From positions 1-24,100 of the forward strand of contig JBBRWW010000032.1 in assembly GCA_038248955.1 (NCBI GenBank): a DNA stretch of 24,100 nucleotides. The letters run 5' to 3'. Below, one piece after another: positions 7,404-16,882 of the stretch; the first letter of the stretch is position 1; each line of letters begins with the position of its first letter. Source of the stretch: Lysobacter_K sp038248955 (GTDB taxonomy: Bacteria > Pseudomonadota > Gammaproteobacteria > Xanthomonadales > Xanthomonadaceae). A program made the translations under genes and the position numbers. The notes beneath the pieces are model-generated. The model was given only the letters and a program-made list of their open reading frames with translations. It did not search any database and had not been told where the DNA came from.

Positions 7404-7409
7404 AGGAGA
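7404..7409 (+). promoter_or_regulatory. Ribosome binding site of the small 87-codon gene
   Basis: AGGAGA ends 5 nt before ATG 7415. It decides this start over an in-frame ATG at 7385 that lacks such a site. Confidence 0.7.
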
Positions 7410-7414
7410 ACCCA

Positions 7415-7678
7415 ATGATGCGAGCCCTTTTCGTCGGTGGTGCGGTCGACAACAGCGAACTCGATCTCGAAGGCAACGAGCCGCCGCGGCACTACCCGGC
7501 CAACACCGGCAGCGGGCAGCCCCGCTACCGCCTGCACCACGTGGGCCTGCGCGACGGCGAGCCGGTGTACGCGGTCTACGGCGCGCCCGAGCTTGCCGAC
7601 GAGGCCGTCCAGGACACCGCGGACGAGCGCAACTATGCTCGACGCTTCAAGGCCACGCCGTTCGCCGTCGACGCCTGA
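7415..7678 (+). CDS. Small protein of unknown function, 87 residues
   Basis: The protein begins MMRALFVGGAVDNSELDLEG, continues with a Pro/His/Tyr-rich patch (PPRHYPANTGSGQPRYRLHH), a short strand-rich segment GEPVYAVYGAPELADEA, and ends with DERNYARRFKATPFAVDA. It has no signal peptide or membrane helix. A good AGGAGA site supports ATG 7415; ATG 7418 directly follows and could be used instead. The composition is balanced and clearly unlike shadow frames. I have the impression of similar small hypothetical proteins in Xanthomonadaceae but recognise no named family. It stands alone, divergent from rsmC and convergent with the glucan synthase gene. Confidence 0.75.
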   Translation: MMRALFVGGAVDNSELDLEGNEPPRHYPANTGSGQPRYRLHHVGLRDGEPVYAVYGAPELADEAVQDTADERNYARRFKATPFAVDA

Positions 7679-7739
7679 CCGCAAACCCTGCGGCCAGCAC
7701 CCGCCGCCGCCGCCGTGGCTGCGCGCACCGCGGCGACTG

Positions 7740-7766
7740 GCCGCCGGCGTGACTTCAGCCGGCGGC
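7740..7766. terminator. Hairpin spanning the glucan synthase stop codon, between convergent genes
   Basis: A 9-bp perfect stem (GCCGCCGGC at 7740-7748 with its complement at 7758-7766) has a 9-nt loop that contains the minus-strand stop codon at 7755-7757. It could end transcription from both sides, although there is no T run on either strand. Confidence 0.4.
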
Positions 7767-10700
7767 TCCGGCCAGCCAGACCTCGACCGCGTGCGTGTCG
7801 CGGTCGTCTTCGAGGGCGATCACGAACTCCGCCTGCGCCTTGCCATCGACGCTCAGCCGCGAAGGGACACCTGCATCGCCGTGCTGGACGTGGATGCGAT
7901 ACACGGTGTCGCGATAGCGGTAGCGCAGGGTGAAGCCCGGCCAGTCAGCGGGCAGGCATGGCGACAGGTGCAGGCGGTCGCCTTCGCGGCGCACGCCCAG
8001 CAGTGACTCGACGATCAGCCGGTACATCCAGCCGGCCGATCCGGTGTACCAGGTCCAGCCGCCGCGGCCGACATGCGGCGCGACGGCATACACGTCGGCG
8101 GCGACCACGTACGGCTCGACCTTGTAGGTGGCCACGGCCTCGGCGCTGTCGCCGTGGTTGACCGGATTGATCATCCGCAGCAGTTCCCAGGCGCGTTCGC
8201 TGTCACCCAGTTGTGCGAACGCCATCGTCGCCCAGATGGCCGCGTGCGTGTACTGGCCGCCGTTTTCGCGCACCCCGGGCACGTAGCCGCGGATATAGCC
8301 AGGGTCCTGCGAGGTCAGGTCGAACGGTGGGTCGAGCAACTGGATCAACCCCGCATCGCGGCGGACCAGGTGCTGGTCCAGCGATGCCATCGCCTGCCGC
8401 GTGCGCTCCGGGTCGCCGGCGCCAGACAGCACCGACCAGCTCTGCGCGATCGAGTCGATCTGGCATTCGTCGCTCTGCGTGGAGCCCAGCGGCGCGCCAT
8501 TGTCGAACCATGCGCGTCGGTACCAGGCGCCGTCCCACGCGTGCTTTTCGAGGTTCTGGCGCAGTTCCTCGGCGGCATCGAGGCAGTGGCTGGCGAACGT
8601 CTCGTCGCCGCGGCCGCGCGCGACCGCGCTGAAGCGCGTCAACGCGTCGAACAGGAAGAACCCCAACCACACGCTTTCGCCGCGGCCGTGCTCGCCGACG
8701 CGGTTCATGCCGTCGTTCCAGTCTCCCGCCGCCATCAGCGGCAGGCCGCGCTCGCCGAGCAGGCTGAGCCCGCGCTGCAGCGAGCGCACGCAATGCTCGT
8801 ACAGGCTCTGGCGCAGTCCCGACCGCGAGGGGAGATCGTAGTACGACTCCTCGTCCGGGCTGACCAGGCGCCCCTCGATGTAGTGCGCGCATTCGTCGAG
8901 CACGCCGGTGTCGCCGGTGACCTCGACATAGCGTGCGGCCGCCAGCGGCAACCACAGGTAGTCGTCCGAACAGCGCGTGCGCACGCCGCGTTCCAGCGGC
9001 GGATGCCACCAGTGCAGCACGTCGCCCTCGGGGAACTGGTGCGCGGCGCTGAGCAGCAGATGCTCGCGCGCGCGCGCGGGCTGTGCGTGCAGCATCGCCA
9101 TCGTGTCCTGCAACTGGTCGCGGAACCCGAACGCACCGCCCGACTGGTAGTAGCCGCTGCGTGCGAGATAGCGGCAGGCGATGGTCTGGTACAGCAACCA
9201 GCCGTTGGCGAGGACGTCGACGGCGGGGTCGGGGGTTTCGACCTGGATCGCGCCCAGCGTGCCCAGCCAGTGCACGCGCACGGTGTCGAGCGCGTCATGC
9301 GCGGCCTGCGATCCGCGCGTGCGCCGCGCCAGCGCGATCGCCTCGCCCCAGGTGCGGCCCAGGCCGAGACGGAAGACGGTCTCGAACGACTGTCCGCTGG
9401 CCAGTTCCACCGGGACCTGAATCGCCGCGCAGGGGTCCAGCCCCGGGCCGGTCCGGCCCGAGAGCCGCTCGCGTCGCAGCGCCGCCGGGTCCTGCAGGCT
9501 GCCGTGCCGACCCAGGAATTCGACGCGGTCGCCGGTGATGCTGCGTTCGCCGGACTCTCCCGTGTCGACGTCGAAGAACGCCACGCGGTTCTCGAAATCC
9601 ATGTTGTAGGTGTTGCGCGCGGTGAGCACCTGGCTGTCGCCTTCGACCTCGGTGCGTACGTGCATCTGGGTCTTGGCGTGGAGGTCGCCGAGGATCCATT
9701 CGACGAAGCCGGTGGCCGTCAACCGACGCGGTCGACCGGAATGGTTGTGCAGCTTCAACACGCTGTACTTGACCGCCTCATCGAGGTCGACGAACACCCA
9801 CAACTCGCTGGCGATACCCTCTTCTTCGTGTTCGAACACGCTGTAGCCGAAGCCATGGCGCGTGCGGTAGCTGCCCTCGCCGCGGCACGGGAACGGCATC
9901 GGCGACCAGACCCGCCCGGACTGCTCGTCGCGCAGGTAGAACGCCTCGCCCGAGGCGTCACCGACCGGATCGTTGTGCCACGGCGTGAGCCGGAACTCGT
10001 GCGCGTTCTCGCCCCAGGTGTAGCCCGGCGCGCTGTCGCTGAGCACGCAACCGAACTGGGCATTGGCCAGTACGTTCGACCACGGCGCCGGCGTGGTCTG
10101 GCCGGCATCGAGGCGGATGACGTATTCGCGGCCATCGGCGGAGAATCCACCAATGCCGTTGTCCAGCTGCAGTTCTTCGGACACGGCCTCGAATGGCCAG
10201 GGGTCGTGTTCCGACCCGGGTTCGCCGGTGCGGAACGCGGCGGGGAATCCGCCCTCCCCGAACGTGCCGGTGCCCACCGGGCTGGGCAGGAACGGCGGCG
10301 TGACGGTGGTGACTGGCGGACGGCGACCCACCTGCTCGGCCAGCTTGCCGTCGGTGTCGCTGACGATCACGCGCGCGACCGCCTGCATCAGGATGCGGTC
10401 CTCCTGCGAGAGCTGCTGCGCGGGCAGCACGAAGATGCCGCCGCGATCGGTCGTCGAAGGCTCGCCGCCGGCGGCGACCAGACCCAGCAGCTGCTCCTGC
10501 AACTGCTGCCGATAGCCCACCTGGTCCTCGTTCCAGATCACCAGGTCGACGACGAGGCCCTTGAGGCGCCAGTACGCGTGGGCCTGGACCATTTGCCGCA
10601 CCAGCTCTATGTTGCCGGTCTCCGCGATGCGCACCAAGGCGATCGGCACGTCACCGGAAATTCCCTGGCCCCACAGGCCGGACTGCCCGCGACGGTTCTG

Positions 10701-13700
10701 CAGGAGGATGGCCTGGTCGGCGCGCAGCGCCTGGTTGGCGAAGATCATCAGCCCGGCCAGGCGCTCGTAGAGCTGCGAATCGGCCTGCGAGGCGTCGATC
10801 TGGCGGCGCACGACCTGGCTGTGCGTCCACGCCAGGTCGAACACGCGGTCGGCCAACCGGCGGTCGCGGTACTTGTCGATCAGCGCCTCGCAGGCTTCGC
10901 GGTCGTTGCCGACACCGGTCACCATGTCGATCGTCGCGGTCTGCCCCGGCGCCAGCGTGATCCGGCAACGGATCGCCACGACCGGATCGAGCACCGAACC
11001 GGACGAATTGGACAGCGCGGCATCCTGCGTCAGCGCCCGCGGGTTGACCAGGGTGTTGCCGCGGCCGACGAAACGCGCGCGATCGGTCTCGTACGAGATC
11101 GCGTCGACGTCGGCCTGGTGCACCGCCAGCAGGTGGAACAGCCGGGGCGCCGCCTCGCCCTGCGCGCGCGGGCGGCGGGTGCAGATGATCGCCTGCTTCG
11201 GCGCCACCAGTTCGGTCTGCACGAACAGGTTGCTGAAGGCCGGATGCAGTTCATCGGAGATGGCCGGCGCCAGCACCACTTCGGCGTAGGTGGTGATTTC
11301 GATCGTTCGCGACTCGCGGGCGCGATTGGTGATGCGCAGCCGGCGCAATTCGATATCGTCTTCGGGCGAGACCGCGATCTCGGTATGCGTCTCGAAGCCG
11401 CGCTTGCGGCCGCGGAATTCGGCTTTCGCGTCGGAGAAGATCGCCTCGTAGCCATCGACCCCGACCACGCACGGCTGGTACGTGGACGACCAGTACTCGC
11501 CACTGTCGACATCGCGCAGGAAGCAGAAGTTGCCCCACGGGTCGCGGGTGCCGTCTTCGCGCCAGCGCGTGACCGCCATCTCGGCCAAGCGGCTGTAACC
11601 GCCGCCCGCGGCCGTCAACATCACGTGGTAGCGGCCGTTGGACAGCAGTTGCACGGCGGGGCGCGCGGTGTTCGGGCTGGTGAAAACGCGCAGATCGCCT
11701 GCCTCGCTCTCGGCGCTCGCGGCGCTCGCCACGACCTCCGCCGTGTGGGGGTGGAACACGCCGGTGCGCGGGATGCGTTCCTGCAGCAGCAGCAGGGTCG
11801 CCTGGAATTCGGGATCGGCCATGAAGCGCTTCTGCATCGGCTGGCCGCGCAGCAGGTAGTCGAGCGACAGCAGGCCCATGCCCTGGTGGTGCGCCATGAA
11901 CGAACGGATCAACGCGTGCGGCTGTCCGCGCGGCAGGCGCGCCGGGGTGTAGTCGATCGCCTCGTACATGCCGTGGCGGCCACTGAAGCCGGCCGCGGTC
12001 AACCGTTGCAGGTTCTCGCACGCGGCTTCGGGGGCCACCATCAGCGCCATCATGCTGGCGTACGGGGCGATGACCAGATCCTGCGCCAGGCCGCGCTTGA
12101 GGCCGAGGCCGGGAACGCCGAATGCTCGGTACTGATAGTTCAGCTGCGCATCGACCAGGTTGTAGCCCGACTCGGAGATGCCCCACGGCACGCCGCGCTG
12201 GCGGCCGTAGTCGATCTGCCGCGTCACGCTATGGCGCGAGGTCTGGTCGAGCAGCGTGCCCTCGTAGCTCGGCATCACCAGCTGCGGCATCAGGTACTCG
12301 AACATCGAGCCGCTCCACGACAGCAGCGTGGCATCGCCGTCGAACTCGGTGAGCAGGCGACCCAGCGCAAACCAGCTTTCCTGGGGAACACGCCCCTGCG
12401 CGATGGCGACGAAGTTGCCGAGGCGCATCTCCGACGCCAGCAGGTCGTAGTAACCCAGGTCGCGGCGTTCGTCGTCGTCGTTGTAGCCGATCGCGAACAG
12501 ATGGCGCGCCGAATCGTAGAGAAAACCGACGTCCATCTGCGCGAACTGGCCGGCGACGTGCGCCAGTCGTTCAAGTTCGGTGATGCGTTCGCGCGCGCGC
12601 GCCACCCCGGTGGCGAGCGCGGCCTGCGCGTCATCCGTGGCCGGCATCGGCACCGCGATATCGGCCAGCTGCGCCAGCGTCGGCAGGCCGCGCGGCAGCG
12701 TTGTGGCGGCCAAGGTACGGCCGCCCGCGACGACCACCGATGGCTGCGTCGCATCGACGGGAGCCGCGTGGCCCGCATCCGCTGCATCCAGCGCCAGCCA
12801 GGGTGCGAGCCACAGCAGATCGGCGTGCAGCGCCTCGCATTGCCGCGCCAGCACCTCGCTCCAGTGGGTGTTCTCGGACGCGGGCCCGGGGGCGCGCTCG
12901 CGCTCGAGGTCGCCGGCCTGCGCGGCAAGCGCTTCCAGCACCCTCGCGGTGTCGGCCAGCGACGTCGTCGCTGGCGCCGTCATGGCCACCCCGAGTGACT
13001 TCGCCAGCGCGGTCAGCGCCTCGCTGTCGGCCGCATCGCCGCGCGCCTCCCGCAGCACGCCCAGGGTGTCGGCCAATCCGGCCAGCGCCGCCGCCGGCAG
13101 CAGCGGCGCGTCGACCAGCGCCAGCAGACCCTGGCGAAGGGTCAGCAGATGCGCGGCGAGGTTGCCGCTGTCGACGGTCGAAACATAGCGCGGTGGCAGC
13201 GGCTGCAGGGTCGAGGTGTCGTACCAGTTGTAGAAATGGCCGCGGTGGCGCGGCAGCGCGCCCAGGGTCGCCAGCGTATTGGCGTTGCGCGTCATCAGGC
13301 CGCCGACCGGCAGGTAGCCAAAGTCGTACGCGGCCAGGTCGGCGAGCAGCGCCAGGCCGATATTGGTCGGCGAGGTCCGCCGCGCGACCGCCAGGGTGGG
13401 GTGTTCCTGCACGTTGTCCGGTGGCAGCCAGTGGTCGGCGGCGGTGACATGGGTCTCGAAGAAGCCCCAGGTGCGGCGCGCCAGCCTGCCCAGGAAGCGC
13501 AACTGCTGCCGCGACAGCTCGACCGCGACGCGCCGGCGCGGCTGCCCCAGCCACCACATCAGCGCCGGCGACAACACCCACAGCAGCAGCACCGGCGTGG
13601 CCACCTCCAACGCACCGGGCCTGCTGCCCGCCAGGCCCATCGCCACCGCGACCGCGAAGGCCGGCGCGAACCACATCGCGCGGATACTCGCGACCAGCCC

Positions 13701-16580
13701 ACCGCCCAGGGTGCGCTCGACCTCGCTGGACGGGCTCCATTGCAGCAGCCGCCGTCGCGAGACCAGCATCCGCCACAGCGTGCGGACGATCGCGTCGAGG
13801 CTGAACCACGTTTCGTACGGCAGGCAGGCCAGCGTGAGCGGCGCGCGCGCGAAATTGCGTCCGATCGCCCGCAGCGCCTGGCGCGCATGTGCGGGCAGCG
13901 GCAGGTCGGGTGGCCGGTCGGCCACGCTGATCATCGATGCCAGCAACGGCGGCACGACCAGGATCGACAGCACCCACAGCATCCAGGCCAGCGAATGCGG
14001 CGCCAGCAGCCAGCCCAGCACCAGCAAGGCAGTCATTGCCGCCGGCACCAGGCTGCGTCGCAGGTTGTCGGCCAGCTTGCCGCGGGAGAGCATCGACAAC
14101 GGATTGCGTTCGCCGCGCCCGTTACCCCGCGGCACCCACGGCAGCACCCATGGCAGCACCTGCCAGTCGCCGCGGATCCAGCGGTGGCGACGCTTGACGT
14201 CGATGGCGTAGCGCGATGGGTAATCCTCGTACAGCTGCACGTCGCTCACCAGGCCGGCGCGCGCGTAACAACCCTCCAGCAGGTCATGGCTGAGGATGCG
14301 GTTGTCGGGCATGCGTCCGGCCAACGCTGCCTCGAACGCGTCGACGTCGTAGATACCCTTGCCGATGAACGAGCCTTCGCTGAACAGGTCCTGGTACACG
14401 TCCGACACCGCGCGGGTGTACGGATCGATGCCCGGCTCGCTGCCATACAGGCGCGCATACCAGGTGCGCGCCTGTCCGGTCATGCTGATGTCGACGCGCG
14501 GCTGCAGGATGCCGTAACCGCGCGTCACCACGCCACGCTTCGGATCGATGCTGGCGCGATTGAGCGGATGGGCGAGCGTGCCGACCAGCTCGCGCGCGGC
14601 ATCGCGCGGCAGTTGCGTGTCGGTGTCGAGGGTGATCACGTAGCGAACGTTCGCCAACGCCTCGGTATCGCCGACCACGCTCAGGAAAGTCCCGTCGCGG
14701 GCGCCGCCGCGCAGGTAGGCATTGAGCGCCGCCAGTTTGCCGCGCTTGCGTTCGCTACCCATCCAGAGCCGCTCGCGGGCATTCCACACGCGCGGCCGGT
14801 GGAACAGGAAGAAGATGTCCCCATGCTCCCCCGCGTAGCGCGAGTTGAGCGACTCGATTTCGTGGCGCGCGGCCTCCAGCAGACCGGCGTCCTGTGGCAG
14901 CTCGCGCTGGTCGGCGTCGAAGAAATCGGTGAGCAACGCGAATTTCAGGTTGGCGTCGCGATTGGCGAGGAAGCGCACCTCGAGCGCCTCGGCCAACTCC
15001 TGCACTGCGCCCGCGCTGCAGAACATCGTCGGTACCGCGACCAGCGACCGCGCCGATGTCGGTATGCCCTCGGAATAGTCCAGCCGCGGCAGTGCGCGCG
15101 GAGTCGCCAGCAGGGTTGCGGCCCAGTTCACCGCGGCGACACCCAGCTCGCTGAAAGCGATGATGCACAGGGCGCCGACCAGCCACGGCAGGCCCCACAG
15201 GCGCGCCAGCGGTTCCGTCGCCTGCACCAGTCCGATGGTGAAGAAGGTCACGATCAGAGCGATTGGCACCGTGTAGGCCAGCAGCGGGACGCGTCGCGCG
15301 GCCGAGCGGATCGTGTCGCCGATGCCGAGCCGCAACGCCAGTGCCTGCTCGAGGTCGCGGCGACCCTCGTCCACCAGGTAATAGCCGACGTGCGACGCGA
15401 TGTCGCCGCCATGGGCTCCCTCGCGAGGGGTTGCCGCGGCGTGGTCGCGCGCAAGCTTCAAGGCCTGCCGGGCGACGGTGATTTCGTCCAGCCCGCCACG
15501 CCGCGCGATCTGCTCGGTCATGTGGCGGTAGCGGTCGCGGGTGGCGAAATCCATCCGCGCGTAGGTGTCACCCGGGTCCTCCCGGAGGGTCCGGTCGACC
15601 ACGCTCATGGTCTCGACGAACTCGCGCCAGTCCATCATCGCCAGGAAACGCAGGCTGCCGATGCTGCTGCTCATCGATACCTGTTCGGCCGCCTGTTGCT
15701 GGCTTTCGACGTGCACCATCTGCTCGATGGTCTGGTTGCTGTCGGCCAGCCACTGTTCGACCCAGCGCAGCGGCAACCCCAGCGCCGCACCTTGGCCCTG
15801 CAACCGGCGCACGAACTCCGCCACGAACGCGCTGGCCACCGGCGGGTGCGAGCGGGCCATGTCGGCGATCACCAGCACCAGGCTCTTGGGATCGGACTGG
15901 GAAACGTCGGTGAGCCGGTCGGCCCACAGGTCGGCAAGATCCTGGTTGCGACGGTCGGCCACCAGTCGAGCGCTGACCCGGCGCAGGTTTTCGATCAGCG
16001 CCAGGCGCAACATGATCGGGATGGCCCACAGCTCGCCCAGCTTGAGCGGCGCGACCTCCTGGTAGGCAGCGAGCAAGCGGCTCAGGCTTTCGGCATCCAC
16101 CCGGCCGTCGCCGTGTGAAATCGCGTTGAGGGCAATGTCATAGACGCGCGGCAGGCCGGCCGAGGCCCCCTGCAGCAGGCGCGGCAGTTCGCGGCTGTAA
16201 TTCCTGGGCAGGTGCCGGCGCGCAATCGCGATCTGTTCTTCGATCAGGTAGATGTTGTCGAGTAGCCACTCGCCCGCCGGGGTGATGCGCCGGTTGGCCT
16301 GGGCGGCGGCAGTGAGGCGGCTGCAGGCCTGGTCGAGCACCTGCTGGTTGTCGCTGAGCCGGCCGAGCAACTGGTCCGCGTGCTGGCGGTCGTTGGTGCG
16401 ATGGCTTTGCGCGAGCTCGCGGCCGTGGCGCTCCATGTGTTCGGCGCTGAACAGTTGCGCGCGCAGCGGCTGGTCGCGCGCCGGCACCTCGCCCTCGACG
16501 GGCCCCTGCGCCGGGGTTGGGCGAATCAGGGTGCGCCGGAGGCGACGCCACATGCGCGGGAATGTCTTGCGATACGCCAT
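7755..16580 (-). CDS. ndvB: Cyclic beta-1,2-glucan synthase (NdvB/Cgs type), giant multidomain membrane enzyme
   Basis: This 2941-residue protein makes cyclic beta-1,2-glucan from UDP-glucose and releases it to the periplasm. A cytoplasmic N-terminal region (1-420) precedes membrane helices near 428-487. A GT84 glycosyltransferase domain follows, with DTD at 652-654, HDLLEG at 765-770 and RHRW-x-RGDWQ around 798-807. More helices lie at about 842-886 and 964-1012. Next comes a PF10091 'glycoamylase' region (about 1330-1580, with GISESGYN and AHHQGMG), related to the domain recently shown to cyclise the glucan (GH189). Two GT36/GH94-type sandwich domains lie at about 1640-1900 and 2140-2350, then a GH94 phosphorylase barrel (about 2450-2900) with DWND at 2620-2623, which trims chain length. 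The size matches rhizobial NdvB and Brucella Cgs (about 2830-2870 residues). ATG 16580 has only a weak ribosome site; an in-frame TGA 14 codons upstream limits alternatives. No exporter gene (ndvA) adjoins it. Confidence 0.93.
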   Translation of the reverse strand: MAYRKTFPRMWRRLRRTLIRPTPAQGPVEGEVPARDQPLRAQLFSAEHMERHGRELAQSHRTNDRQHADQLLGRLSDNQQVLDQACSRLTAAAQANRRITPAGEWLLDNIYLIEEQIAIARRHLPRNYSRELPRLLQGASAGLPRVYDIALNAISHGDGRVDAESLSRLLAAYQEVAPLKLGELWAIPIMLRLALIENLRRVSARLVADRRNQDLADLWADRLTDVSQSDPKSLVLVIADMARSHPPVASAFVAEFVRRLQGQGAALGLPLRWVEQWLADSNQTIEQMVHVESQQQAAEQVSMSSSIGSLRFLAMMDWREFVETMSVVDRTLREDPGDTYARMDFATRDRYRHMTEQIARRGGLDEITVARQALKLARDHAAATPREGAHGGDIASHVGYYLVDEGRRDLEQALALRLGIGDTIRSAARRVPLLAYTVPIALIVTFFTIGLVQATEPLARLWGLPWLVGALCIIAFSELGVAAVNWAATLLATPRALPRLDYSEGIPTSARSLVAVPTMFCSAGAVQELAEALEVRFLANRDANLKFALLTDFFDADQRELPQDAGLLEAARHEIESLNSRYAGEHGDIFFLFHRPRVWNARERLWMGSERKRGKLAALNAYLRGGARDGTFLSVVGDTEALANVRYVITLDTDTQLPRDAARELVGTLAHPLNRASIDPKRGVVTRGYGILQPRVDISMTGQARTWYARLYGSEPGIDPYTRAVSDVYQDLFSEGSFIGKGIYDVDAFEAALAGRMPDNRILSHDLLEGCYARAGLVSDVQLYEDYPSRYAIDVKRRHRWIRGDWQVLPWVLPWVPRGNGRGERNPLSMLSRGKLADNLRRSLVPAAMTALLVLGWLLAPHSLAWMLWVLSILVVPPLLASMISVADRPPDLPLPAHARQALRAIGRNFARAPLTLACLPYETWFSLDAIVRTLWRMLVSRRRLLQWSPSSEVERTLGGGLVASIRAMWFAPAFAVAVAMGLAGSRPGALEVATPVLLLWVLSPALMWWLGQPRRRVAVELSRQQLRFLGRLARRTWGFFETHVTAADHWLPPDNVQEHPTLAVARRTSPTNIGLALLADLAAYDFGYLPVGGLMTRNANTLATLGALPRHRGHFYNWYDTSTLQPLPPRYVSTVDSGNLAAHLLTLRQGLLALVDAPLLPAAALAGLADTLGVLREARGDAADSEALTALAKSLGVAMTAPATTSLADTARVLEALAAQAGDLERERAPGPASENTHWSEVLARQCEALHADLLWLAPWLALDAADAGHAAPVDATQPSVVVAGGRTLAATTLPRGLPTLAQLADIAVPMPATDDAQAALATGVARARERITELERLAHVAGQFAQMDVGFLYDSARHLFAIGYNDDDERRDLGYYDLLASEMRLGNFVAIAQGRVPQESWFALGRLLTEFDGDATLLSWSGSMFEYLMPQLVMPSYEGTLLDQTSRHSVTRQIDYGRQRGVPWGISESGYNLVDAQLNYQYRAFGVPGLGLKRGLAQDLVIAPYASMMALMVAPEAACENLQRLTAAGFSGRHGMYEAIDYTPARLPRGQPHALIRSFMAHHQGMGLLSLDYLLRGQPMQKRFMADPEFQATLLLLQERIPRTGVFHPHTAEVVASAASAESEAGDLRVFTSPNTARPAVQLLSNGRYHVMLTAAGGGYSRLAEMAVTRWREDGTRDPWGNFCFLRDVDSGEYWSSTYQPCVVGVDGYEAIFSDAKAEFRGRKRGFETHTEIAVSPEDDIELRRLRITNRARESRTIEITTYAEVVLAPAISDELHPAFSNLFVQTELVAPKQAIICTRRPRAQGEAAPRLFHLLAVHQADVDAISYETDRARFVGRGNTLVNPRALTQDAALSNSSGSVLDPVVAIRCRITLAPGQTATIDMVTGVGNDREACEALIDKYRDRRLADRVFDLAWTHSQVVRRQIDASQADSQLYERLAGLMIFANQALRADQAILLQNRRGQSGLWGQGISGDVPIALVRIAETGNIELVRQMVQAHAYWRLKGLVVDLVIWNEDQVGYRQQLQEQLLGLVAAGGEPSTTDRGGIFVLPAQQLSQEDRILMQAVARVIVSDTDGKLAEQVGRRPPVTTVTPPFLPSPVGTGTFGEGGFPAAFRTGEPGSEHDPWPFEAVSEELQLDNGIGGFSADGREYVIRLDAGQTTPAPWSNVLANAQFGCVLSDSAPGYTWGENAHEFRLTPWHNDPVGDASGEAFYLRDEQSGRVWSPMPFPCRGEGSYRTRHGFGYSVFEHEEEGIASELWVFVDLDEAVKYSVLKLHNHSGRPRRLTATGFVEWILGDLHAKTQMHVRTEVEGDSQVLTARNTYNMDFENRVAFFDVDTGESGERSITGDRVEFLGRHGSLQDPAALRRERLSGRTGPGLDPCAAIQVPVELASGQSFETVFRLGLGRTWGEAIALARRTRGSQAAHDALDTVRVHWLGTLGAIQVETPDPAVDVLANGWLLYQTIACRYLARSGYYQSGGAFGFRDQLQDTMAMLHAQPARAREHLLLSAAHQFPEGDVLHWWHPPLERGVRTRCSDDYLWLPLAAARYVEVTGDTGVLDECAHYIEGRLVSPDEESYYDLPSRSGLRQSLYEHCVRSLQRGLSLLGERGLPLMAAGDWNDGMNRVGEHGRGESVWLGFFLFDALTRFSAVARGRGDETFASHCLDAAEELRQNLEKHAWDGAWYRRAWFDNGAPLGSTQSDECQIDSIAQSWSVLSGAGDPERTRQAMASLDQHLVRRDAGLIQLLDPPFDLTSQDPGYIRGYVPGVRENGGQYTHAAIWATMAFAQLGDSERAWELLRMINPVNHGDSAEAVATYKVEPYVVAADVYAVAPHVGRGGWTWYTGSAGWMYRLIVESLLGVRREGDRLHLSPCLPADWPGFTLRYRYRDTVYRIHVQHGDAGVPSRLSVDGKAQAEFVIALEDDRDTHAVEVWLAGAAG

Positions 16581-16882
16581 CAGGCTAGGGTCCGTGAGCT
16601 CGAGCGTGCAGGGGTCGGTTCATCCTCGCATCCTCGCATCGACGCCACCAAAGCCTGGTGAAGCAGCGCCGCCCGCGATGTCCAACGCTCATTCCGGGTC
16701 GGTCCTGGCAGAAAGGGCATGCTCGGGATTCCTGTTCCAGCCATCGCCCCGCCGCCAATCGAGGGCAACGTTGAAAACGCCGCGTGACGGGCAGTGCGGG
16801 CGGGCAGATCAACGACGCCGAGGCGGCTCCCGCGATCGATACGCGGTGCCATGCCCGCAACGGCGCGGTCGCGGTCGCGGTG
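16581..16882. other. 302-bp intergenic region upstream of the glucan synthase gene
   Basis: No convincing coding frame lies here. It must hold the leader and possibly the promoter of the glucan synthase gene and the 3' end of the M23 transcript. Visible small features are two tandem copies of CATCCTCG at 16621-16636 followed by a partial third, and a triple GCGGTC-type run at about 16863-16880. I could not identify a promoter match or a terminator with any confidence. Confidence 0.5.

Noticed and set aside
8073..12998. A plus-strand open frame of 1641 codons antisense to the glucan synthase gene
   Set aside because: It is Arg/Ala/His/Gln-rich with no domain pattern and lies opposite a gene with clear enzyme motifs. 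In GC-rich genomes stop codons are rare on the antisense strand, so this is a composition shadow.
13149..16118. A plus-strand open frame of 989 codons antisense to the same gene
   Set aside because: Same reasoning: low-complexity Arg/Gln/His/Ala composition with no recognisable motif.
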